From assembly GCA_963750255.1 (NCBI GenBank), contig CAVVPZ010000005.1, positions 62,001 through 126,000 of the forward strand: 64,000 bases of DNA. Reading direction: 5' to 3'. A program made the translations under genes and the position numbers. Every line of letters starts with the position of its first letter. Within the stretch, counting starts at the first letter, position 1. Below, piece by piece: positions 54,645-62,029 of this stretch. The DNA comes from DATLED01 sp963750255 (lineage in GTDB: Bacteria > Actinomycetota > Acidimicrobiia > Acidimicrobiales > CADCTF01). Below the pieces are notes generated by a model. The model did not search any database and was not told the origin of the DNA. It saw nothing but the letters and a program-made list of their open reading frames with translations.

Positions 54645-55694
54645 TCAGCAATACCGCGCCACGGTGGGATAGGGGTTGACCGCCCCTCCCCCACCGGGAT
54701 GGATCTCGAAGTGGAGATGGGGGGTGCCCTTGGCGTTGCCGGAGTCGCCGTTGTACCCGATCACGGTTCCGGCGCTGACCCGGCCGCTGGCGCCGTAGGA
54801 GCCGAGGTGGGTGCCGAAGTAAGTGGTGCCGTCGTCGCCGGCCAGGTAGAACGACAGCCCACCAAGGCTCGAGCCGTGGTGGCGCACGGTGCCGCTGACG
54901 GGAGCCACGATCGGCGTGCCGCGCGGATTGAGGATGTCGGTGCCCTGATGGCGCCGGCCGCCGGAGCGAGGCTGGCCCCAGTCGTTGGAGAACGAGCGCG
55001 GTCCCTGCACCGGGCAGATCCAAGATCCGGTGGCGATCACGCCGGTCGGGCCCGCGGCGGGCGCGCCGGTCGACACGTCGACCGAGGGTCGAGCGTTACG
55101 GGACGCCGACTTCGTCGCCGACGCCCGCTTGGCCGCCGCGGCCCGATCGGCGGCCAACTTGGCTTGATAGGCCTTCTCGACTGCGGCCAGACGACTGAGC
55201 TCGGCGTAGGCCGCCGCCTTCTGCTTGCGGAGGCCGGCGGCGGCGGCCTTGCGCTGCTCGACCTGTTTGCGCACCGCGTCGGAGCTGACGGTGAGATCCT
55301 CGCGGGCGGCCCGATACTCGTCGATGCTCTCGGTGTTGCCGATGGTGACGAACCTGACCATGGCGTTGCGCCGCGACGCCGTGCTCAGGTCGCCGTCGAA
55401 GGCCATCGGCCCCGACACATTGCCCCGCACGTAGGCGTTGACGGCGACGTCGCGTACCTGCTCCTGCAGCCCGCTCAGCCGGTCGCGTGTGGCCGCAGTC
55501 TTGGCCTCGAGTTCGGCCAGATCGCGCTCGACCGAGGCCAGCGACGAATTGGCGCTGGCAAAGCGCGCTGCGGCGGCATTAGCGCGCGCCTGGGCCGCCT
55601 GCCGATCCTTCACGGGGTCTCCGGCACCGGCCGGCGCCGCCGACACGAAGAGCAGCGCAAGCGCGGCGACAACCGCCACCAGTACTCGGCGCAT
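54645..55694 (-). CDS. Secreted M23 (LytM) peptidase with N-terminal coiled coil
   Basis: 349 residues. Signal peptide (VLVAVVAALALLFVSAAPAGAG), a long coiled coil (residues about 30-205, Ala/Arg/Glu-rich, as in EnvC/NlpD-like and RipC-type regulators), and a C-terminal LytM domain. The domain has PVQGPRSFSNDWGQPRSGGRRHQGTD (first zinc His/Asp), GDDGTTYFGTHLG and GTPHLHFEIHPGG (HxH). All zinc ligands are present, so it is probably an active endopeptidase in cell separation or wall turnover. It follows the DUF4430-like gene by nine bases and could be in the same transcript as the riboswitch-controlled genes. Confidence 0.88.
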   Translation of the reverse strand: MRRVLVAVVAALALLFVSAAPAGAGDPVKDRQAAQARANAAAARFASANSSLASVERDLAELEAKTAATRDRLSGLQEQVRDVAVNAYVRGNVSGPMAFDGDLSTASRRNAMVRFVTIGNTESIDEYRAAREDLTVSSDAVRKQVEQRKAAAAGLRKQKAAAYAELSRLAAVEKAYQAKLAADRAAAAKRASATKSASRNARPSVDVSTGAPAAGPTGVIATGSWICPVQGPRSFSNDWGQPRSGGRRHQGTDILNPRGTPIVAPVSGTVRHHGSSLGGLSFYLAGDDGTTYFGTHLGSYGASGRVSAGTVIGYNGDSGNAKGTPHLHFEIHPGGGGAVNPYPTVARYC

Positions 55695-55703
55695 CAGTCG
55701 AGG

Positions 55704-56624
55704 CTACCGAAGATCGGTCGCTTTGCGCAGGTTCGCCCGCCGGAATCGGGCGAATGCCACCGTCATTCCGGCCAGGACGACAGCGAACGCCACGACCGCT
55801 GCCGGCGACCTTCCCGGCTCCTCCGTGGCCGCCACCGGCCGTGTGTTGGCCGTCGGGACGGTGGGCCCGGCGAGCTCCTCCGGGTGGCTCGATGCGCCGC
55901 CGGCGGCGTCCCCCGAGGCGCCAGTACCGTCGCCAACGGTCGTCACCGTCGGGCCCGTGGTCGTCGTCACCGGCGATCGCGACCCGGTGCCGGCCCTCGC
56001 CGCGGGACCGACCCGAGCGGGAGCGGTCGGTGGCGGGGTTGGACTTGGCGAGGTCGGCGGAGGCGCCGCTCCCGCTGGCGGGGCGGAAGTCGACGTCGAC
56101 GAGGCTGGGGTGGTCGAGGTCGTCGTTGCAGCCGCGGTGCGCGACGGCGGTTCGGCCACATCACACACTTCACCCACGGTGGCGGGAGGCGGAGCATCGC
56201 CACCGCCCCAGCGCCATCCTTCGACGTCGCCGTCGCGGACCGTCGTGGCCGACACGCCGGCCCGAGAGGCTTGGTATGCGCCGCCACCGGGGCCGGCCCG
56301 GTGGTACGCCCAGTACTTCGACCGGTCACAGAAGCACTCGCCGCTCGGACAACCGACCCCGCACAACGAGCACACCGCCTCGCCCTTGCCGCCGTAGGTG
56401 GCGAACACGGCGGCGGCGTCGATGCGGCGAAGCGCCTCGGCCCCGGTGACCGACTCCTCGGGAAAGGCGAGGCAGAACTTGCGGACCTTCCCATCGCCGG
56501 TGTCGATGACCACGGCAGCGTGGTGCATCTCAGCCGACGCCGCTGGCGGGGCATGACCGCCAGCGGCGACGACGGCGAGCAGCACCGCGCCGGCGGCGGA
56601 CACGACCGTCCTTCGAATCGTCAT
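55704..56624 (-). CDS. Membrane-anchored DUF4430-like protein (transcobalamin C-terminal-like), predicted cobalamin capture
   Basis: 306 residues. Signal peptide, then residues about 32-165 forming a DUF4430-like domain: AAVVIDTGDGKVRKFCLAFPEESVTGAEALRR, a cysteine-rich loop (CSLCGVGCPSGECFCD), YWAYHRAGPGGGAYQ and GVSATTVRDGDVEGWRWG. The final two segments are the DUF4430 hallmark, a fold also found as the C-terminal domain of animal transcobalamin and intrinsic factor. A long Thr/Pro/Ala linker precedes a C-terminal membrane helix (AAVVAFAVVLAGMTVAFARF) and a basic tail, so the domain is tethered outside the membrane. It directly follows the alpha/alpha-barrel gene under the cobalamin riboswitch. 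The B12-binding role is inference. Confidence 0.75.
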   Translation of the reverse strand: MTIRRTVVSAAGAVLLAVVAAGGHAPPAASAEMHHAAVVIDTGDGKVRKFCLAFPEESVTGAEALRRIDAAAVFATYGGKGEAVCSLCGVGCPSGECFCDRSKYWAYHRAGPGGGAYQASRAGVSATTVRDGDVEGWRWGGGDAPPPATVGEVCDVAEPPSRTAAATTTSTTPASSTSTSAPPAGAAPPPTSPSPTPPPTAPARVGPAARAGTGSRSPVTTTTGPTVTTVGDGTGASGDAAGGASSHPEELAGPTVPTANTRPVAATEEPGRSPAAVVAFAVVLAGMTVAFARFRRANLRKATDLR

Positions 56625-58397
56625 CTACGGCGTTTGGATGGCGACGGCCGGGGCGTTGGTGCCGCCCGGTTGTCCGAACGACGGTGCGCCGAAGTTTGAG
56701 ACCGTCCCATCCGTGGCCACGAGGTAGTACCCCTCTCCGTCACTCCGCGCCCCGGCGACGAACCGCTTGGACGTCGACGAGGCAGACCCGAGGAAGGAGG
56801 CGTCACCGAAGGCGAAGACCCCGCCATCGGCGGCGAACAACTCATACCCCCGTCCGCCCAGCGAGGCGGCGCCACCGATCACCGGTTCGTTCAGCGGCAT
56901 CCCGCCGGTGGACCCGTAGAAGCCGGCGTCGCCGAAGGTGAAGACGCCGCCGTCGGAGGCGAAGAGCCAGTAGCCGCGGCCCGACGGCGTGGACGCCGCG
57001 CCCACGATCGGACGGTTGAGATGGACGCTGCCGGTCGAACCGAGGAACGGCGCGTCGCCGAAGGTGAACACACCGCCGTCAGAGGCGAAGAGCCAATACC
57101 CGCCACCCGTCGGTGTTGCCGCCGCGGCGACGATCGGCTTGTTCAAGTTCATCCCACCGGTCGAACCCAGGAACGGCGCGTCGCCGAAGGTGAACACACC
57201 GCCGTCAGAGGCGAAGAGCCAGTACCCCTTGCCCGAAGGTGTCGACGCCGTCGCCACGACCGGTCGGTTGAGCGTGATGCCCCCGGTGGAGCCGTGGAAC
57301 GACGCGTCGCCGAACGTGAACACCCCGCCGTCGGAGGTCACCACGCGGTAGCCGGTGGTCGGACAAGTCGCCGGAGTCGCCGAGGCGATGGGCTGGAATG
57401 CGCGCAGCAACGCTTGGACCGACTGTGACGTCGCAAAGGTGTTGACGCCGTAGGAGTCGTTGGGGCTGGCGATCCGACCGTCGGAGGCTTGGGCCTTGCG
57501 GAGGAACTCGTCGGCCGACGTCGCCGGCGGCGCGTGGTCGGGCACGGTCCGGCAGTAGCGCACCGGGTCGAAGCCCGCAGCTTGCAGGGCGAGGACGGCG
57601 ACGGCGGTCGAGTTGGGGTCGGGGCTGCCGAAGGCCGACCAACTGCCGTCGTTGTTCTGCCGCTGGACGAGAAGTTTGATGGCCTTGTCGACGGACGCAT
57701 CCGTGGCCGGGACCTTGGCCGCGACCAGCGCCTGGATCACCCGGCCGGTCGTGTCGATCTCGGGGCTTCCGTTGGGGTCGCCACTGAAGTCGTATCCCCC
57801 CGACGGCTGCTGCGCGGCCTTGATGGCACCGACGGTGTCGTTGGGCACGACCCGCCCGGCGGCGGCGAAGGCGAGCGCGACCTGAACGGTGGAGTTGAAG
57901 TACGTGCCGTACGTGCCGTCGGGGTTGCGGGCGGCGTCGATGACGGCGAGCAGGTTCGTCGCCCCGTCACCGTCGGGATCGAAGGCGGTCGGCGAGAGGC
58001 CCACGGCCTTGGCGACCATCACGAGTTGGGCCGCCTTGCCCGCATCGACGCCTCCGTCGGCGAGGTCGTCGAGGTACCCGAGACCGTCGCGACCGTTTCT
58101 CTTGATGGATCGGACTCGGGCGCGGGCGGCGTCGGCGTCGTAGGTCAGGTCGACCTCCGCGGCGTCGGCGATGGCCAGCACGGCGTCAGGCGTCTCGAAA
58201 CCCGGGAACCCGGCTTCGCCATCGCCGAAGCCACCGTCGCTCCGTTGCTGACCGGCGATGAAGTCGATGGCCCTCTTGGCCACCGAAGACGAACGGACGT
58301 CGGCCGCCCCTGCGGGTGGGAGGGCCACGAGGCCCCCGAGGACGGACGAGGCGGTCGCCGCGGCCACAGCCACGGCGAGTCGGCGATGCAGACCCAT
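56625..58397 (-). CDS. Secreted alpha/alpha-barrel (prenyltransferase/intrinsic-factor-like) protein with 42-residue repeats
   Basis: 590 residues from ATG 58397 (GGAAGGA upstream). Signal peptide ending PAGAAD. Residues about 30-330 form helical repeats of the squalene-cyclase/prenyltransferase type, each with GG-containing turns: AIDFIAGQQRSDGGFGDG, NPDGTYGTYFNST, QQPSGGYDFSGDPNG, QRQNNDGSWSAFGSPDPNST. The same fold makes the N-terminal domain of intrinsic factor and transcobalamin. Residues about 345-590 are about six 42-residue repeats, GYWLFASDGGVFTFGDA-type, probably a beta-rich surface domain. There is no membrane anchor. A cobalamin riboswitch lies in the 5' leader, and the next gene encodes the DUF4430-like partner, so a role in binding extracellular cobalamin is proposed. 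Confidence 0.78.
   Translation of the reverse strand: MGLHRRLAVAVAAATASSVLGGLVALPPAGAADVRSSSVAKRAIDFIAGQQRSDGGFGDGEAGFPGFETPDAVLAIADAAEVDLTYDADAARARVRSIKRNGRDGLGYLDDLADGGVDAGKAAQLVMVAKAVGLSPTAFDPDGDGATNLLAVIDAARNPDGTYGTYFNSTVQVALAFAAAGRVVPNDTVGAIKAAQQPSGGYDFSGDPNGSPEIDTTGRVIQALVAAKVPATDASVDKAIKLLVQRQNNDGSWSAFGSPDPNSTAVAVLALQAAGFDPVRYCRTVPDHAPPATSADEFLRKAQASDGRIASPNDSYGVNTFATSQSVQALLRAFQPIASATPATCPTTGYRVVTSDGGVFTFGDASFHGSTGGITLNRPVVATASTPSGKGYWLFASDGGVFTFGDAPFLGSTGGMNLNKPIVAAAATPTGGGYWLFASDGGVFTFGDAPFLGSTGSVHLNRPIVGAASTPSGRGYWLFASDGGVFTFGDAGFYGSTGGMPLNEPVIGGAASLGGRGYELFAADGGVFAFGDASFLGSASSTSKRFVAGARSDGEGYYLVATDGTVSNFGAPSFGQPGGTNAPAVAIQTP
56650..57370 (-). repeat. Tandem 126-base coding repeats (42 residues each)
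   Basis: The word CCGCCRTC (plus strand) recurs at 56821, 56947, 57073, 57199 and 57325, an exact 126-base period. Each unit encodes GYWLFASDGGVFTFGDA followed by FxGSTGG and a variable ...PVVA.A.TP.G part. The central copies are nearly identical at DNA level while the outer ones have diverged, suggesting recent internal duplication. These repeats are prone to copy-number change and to assembly collapse. Confidence 0.85.
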
Positions 58398-58451
58398 GAG
58401 ATTTTTCCTTCCGCTGGCCCCGTTCCACGAGGGCGGCAATGGTGATACGGA

Positions 58452-58467
58452 ACGCCGTTGGCGGCGT
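58452..58467 (-). terminator. Stem-loop between the B12 box and the start codon (possible expression platform)
   Basis: ACGCCG-CCAA-CGGCGT on the minus strand, a six-base-pair stem with a CCAA loop, lying just after the B12 box and about 55 bases before the ATG. No U tract follows. It could act as a terminator or as part of a switching structure that affects the ribosome binding site; which one cannot be decided by eye. Confidence 0.4.
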
Positions 58468-58590
58468 GCGGAGCTAGGTGCTCTGGCTCCCGAAGGCACG
58501 TGCTGTCGCCGTCGGTCACAGTTGCGGGTCAGCGCCGGATTCGCACCGGCTTCCCCCATGCTCTGCCGAGGCCGTACCGTAGTCGGACCG
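58468..58590 (-). ncRNA. Cobalamin riboswitch aptamer
   Basis: Read on the minus strand, 58554-58514 carries GGGGAAGCCGGTGCGAATCC followed by GGCGCTGACCCGCAACTGTGA. This is the conserved core of cobalamin riboswitches (GGGAA, GGTG..A.TCC, GCTG.CCCGCAACTGT). A B12-box-like GGAGCCAGAGCACCTAGCTCC region (58490-58471) follows, where the AGCCAG and ACCT parts fit the consensus. The 5' P1 side and the exact ends are approximate. It precedes the alpha/alpha-barrel gene by about 70 bases. Its upstream edge touches the divergent ECF transporter start at 58593, so its own promoter must lie within that coding region. Confidence 0.88.
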
Positions 58591-58592
58591 CC

Positions 58593-61216
58593 GTGACCGA
58601 TGACCAATCGCATCCCGTGCCGGCGCTGGTGTGGTTGCTCTGGGCTCTGGCCGCGGCCACGTCCGTCCAGCTGGCACCCAATCCTCTCTACGTCGCCGTC
58701 GTCGTGGCCGTCGAGCGCGCTCGTGGTCGAGGCCTATGCCGTCGATGGTCCACTCCGAGGTGCCTTCCCGGTCGTGTTGATGGCCGGGGGCGTGTTCGCC
58801 GCCCTCCGGGTGGTGCTCACCGCCGCCACCACCCACGGCAGCGGCCAGGTGCTGTTCCGACTGCCGGAAGCGACGCTGCCTACCCTGCTCGGAGGCTTCA
58901 CCGTCGGGGGCAGCGTCGAGGCGCCGGTGGTCGCGCGTGCCGCGGCCGAGGGCTGGGCGCTGGTGGGCATCCTCGCCGCGTTCGCCGCGTTCAATGCGGT
59001 GGTGTCTCACTACGAGTTGGTGCTCGCTGCGCCCCGGGCCTTCTACGAGATCGGACTCACCGTCACCGTTGCGCTGGCGTTCGTCCCCTCGACGGTGGCG
59101 GCTGTGGGCGCGGTCCGCGAATCGGATCGGGCCCGCACCGGCGGTCGGGTGGTGCGACGAGGTCGACTGCTCCGCCAGATCGTGCCCATCCTCGAAACCG
59201 GTATGGAGCGGGCCGTTGCCCTGGCCGAGTCGATGGACTCCCGCGGATTCGGCCACCAGCCGTCGGGCCCGCGGGAGGCGACCGGCGGCATCCTGAGCGG
59301 CGTCGGCCTGCTTTGCCTCGGCGGGTGCTTCGTTGCCTTGATCGGCCGGTCCGAACCCGTTGCCTTGGCGCTGGCCGTCGTCGGAGCGCTCTCGATGGCC
59401 TCGGCCGTGATCTTGGCCTCCACCGGCGGACGGCGCACGAGGTACCGGCGGCGCCGGCTGGGAGCGAGCGATTGGGGCCTGGCCGGCGCGGCGTGGCTGT
59501 GCCCGGTCACCCTGGCCCTGCTCGGTGCCACGGGCGACCGCTCGCTCGGTTGGCCCGGAGACCAGCTGGCGGCACCGGGACTCAACGTCGTCGCCGTTGT
59601 CGCACTGGCGGCGCTGGCGGCGCCGCTGTGGCGGCGCTCGAGGCGGGGCGACGTGATCGCCTACCAGGGGGTCGGCTTCTCCTATCCGGGTGCGGGACCG
59701 GCGTTGACCGACGTCGAACCTCGAGATCGCCGACGGCGACGTCCTCCTCGTCGTCGGTGGCGTCCGGGTCGGGCAAGAGCACGCTGCTGCGGGCGGCCAA
59801 CGGGCTCGTGCCCCACAGCACCGGCGGCACGCTTCTCGGGCGACGTCCGTGTCACGGACGATCGACCCGCGACCACCGCCCCGCGGGCACTGGCCGACGT
59901 CGTCGGCTTCGTCCACCAGGACCCCGAGGCCCAGTTCGTCGTCGACCAGGTCGAGGCACGACCTCGCCTTCGTGCTCGAGAACCTCGGCACCGACCACGC
60001 CGACCATGCGCCGCCGGGTCGAGGAGGTGCTCGACGCCCTCGGCATCGCCCACCTCCGCCACCGCTCGCCCGCCACGCTCTCGGGCGGCGAGCGCCAGCG
60101 CTGCGCCGTCGCCGGCGCGCTGGCGGCGGCACCGGCGGTGCTCGTGCTCGACGAGCCGACCTCGATGCTCGACCCGCAGGGGGCCGACGACGTGCTCGGC
60201 CGCGCGTCGCCCGCCTCAACGACGACCTCGGCACCACCGATCGTGCTGGCCGAGCACCGCCTCGAACGGGCCGCGCCCATGGCCGACCGCGCCGTGCTCG
60301 TCGACCGGCGGCCGGGCCGGTCGCGCCCGGCCCGTCCGTCGCAGGTGCTGGCCGACTACCCCGGGGCGCCCCCCGTGACCCACCTCGGCCGGCTGCTCGG
60401 TTGGGATCCCGGCGCCCCTGACCGTCCGCGACGGCCGCGGCTCGCGCGCGCCGTCCCACGCTGGCCGCGACCGGCGCCTCGTGCCCGGCGGCCCGCACTC
60501 CGGGCGACGTTCTCGTTGCCGGCCGCGGGATGACCGTCGAGCCTCGGCCGGCGACACGTGCTGCGCGGCGTCGACCTCGACGTCGGCGAGGGCGAGGTCG
60601 TGGCCCTGCTCGGCCGCAACGGCGCCGGCAAGACCACCCTGCTGCGGGCCCTCGCCAGCGCTCCAGGACCTCCACGGCGGGGAGCTCGTCGTGTCGGCGC
60701 CGGCGGCCTACGTGCCCCAGGACCCCAACAGCTTGCTCTTCGCCCCGACGCGTGCGCCGAGGTGGACAGACGCTTCGACTCCTCGGCCGCAACGACCCAG
60801 ACGCGGTCGACCGATGGCTCGAACGCTCGGGCTGACCGACCTCGCCGATCGCCACCCCCGCTCGTTGTCGGGGGGCAACGCCAGCGGGTGGCGATCGCCG
60901 CCGTCGCCGTGGGCGGGGCCGACAGTCCTCCTGCTCGACGAGCCGACCCGCGGGATCGACGCGGCGTCGCGTGCCGCTCTCGAGGGGGCGATGCGCGACC
61001 ACGCCGCCGGGGGCGGGGCGGTGGTCCTTGCCACCCACGACGTCGAACTCGCGGCCCGCAGCGCGACCCGGGTCGTCGTGCTCGGCGACGGCAGGTGGTG
61101 GCCGACGGCCCTGGCCGCGAGGTGCTGGCCGGCGCCTGTTCGCCCCGCAGGTGCTGCGCGTGCTCCCCCCGTTCCTGACCGTCGACGAGGTGGCCGCAGC
61201 CATGTCCCGATCGTGA
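58593..61216 (+). CDS. ECF transporter: T component fused to two ATPase domains, frameshifted
   Basis: Starts GTG 58593 (TDDQSHPVPALVWLLWALAAA). The first 355 codons form a CbiQ/EcfT-like membrane protein, with one indel near 58,715, ending in a helix LNVVAVVALAALAAPLW. The characteristic EcfT region MERAVALAESMDSRGFG is present. With no stop, the frame runs into ATPase 1 (VIAYQGVGFSYPGAGPALTDV; Walker A, HQDPEAQFV, LSGGERQR, VLVLDEPTSMLD). After a further open linker comes ATPase 2 (GRNGAGKTTLLRAL, YVPQDPNSLLF, LLLDEPTRGID, ending DEVAAAMSRS). From 59.7 kb the frame changes many times. The module energises uptake for the S component that follows. The riboswitch next door points to cobalamin. 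Confidence 0.85.
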
Positions 61217-62029
61217 ACCGTCACCGCCGCCACGGGCCGCCGCCATCTACGTCTTGGTCGTCGTGGTGGGCGCTGGATCGTTCCTGTACCCGTTCTGGCT
61301 GCCGTCGTCGTCGCCGTCGGCGTCGGCCCACGCCGGCGATGCCCCGCTCGTCGCCGCCGTGATCGGTGCCTTGGCCGTCGCGGCCGTGATCCTCGAGGTA
61401 CGACGGGGCGCGATGAACGGGGCCACGATCGCCCTGCTCGGTGTGTTGGGTGCCTCCGCCGGCCTCCTTCGCCTCCTCGACCTCCCTGGCGGTGGAAGCG
61501 GGATCTTCTTCCTGGTCGTCCTGGCCGGCGCCGCCTTCGGCCCTCGCTTCGGTCTCTTGTTGGGTCTGACGGCGATGGCCACCTCGGCGGTGGTGGCCGG
61601 CGGAATCGGGCCGTGGCTGCCCTTCCAGATGCTCGCCCTCGCCTGGATGGGAGGAGGGGCCGGACTGCTCGGGTTGGCGACCGTCCGCCTCGGCCCAGGC
61701 TCGAGGTGGCGGCACTAGCGGCCTACGGCTGGATCTGGGGGTTCCTCTTCGGTGCCATCATGAACCTCTGGTTCTGGCCCTTCGCCATCGGCGACGGCCC
61801 GTTGTCGTGGTCGCCCGAGCTCGGCCTCGCCGAGACACTGGCCCACTACCGGAGCTTCTACGCCGTGACTTCCTTCGGGTGGGACGCAGCCGGCGCGCTC
61901 GCGAATGCGGCCCTCATCGCCGTCACCGGCACGACGCTGCTGCCCTCCCTGCGGCGCTTCGCCGTACGCCTACGCCCGGTTGTCGTACTGAACGACGTTT
62001 CAGCCGAGGCCGCCCGTGCAACAACCTGA
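61213..62029 (+). CDS. ECF transporter S component (predicted cobalamin-specific), frameshifted
   Basis: GTG at 61213 overlaps the stop of the T-A-A gene. The chain has a first helix IYVLVVVVGAGSFLYPFWL and further hydrophobic segments: LVAAVIGALAVAAVILEV, TIALLGVLGASAGLLRLL, FFLVVLAGAAFGPRFGLLLG. The GPWLPFQMLALAWMGGGAGLLG stretch is typical of S components. It continues after a frame change near 61,700 with YGWIWGFLFGAIMNLWFWPF and ends near ALIAVTGTTLLPSLRRF. A second indel lies near 61,235. S components dock on the T-A-A module and set substrate specificity. Cobalamin (CbrT-like) is inferred from the riboswitch and neighbours; thiamin-related substrates are the alternative. Confidence 0.78.
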
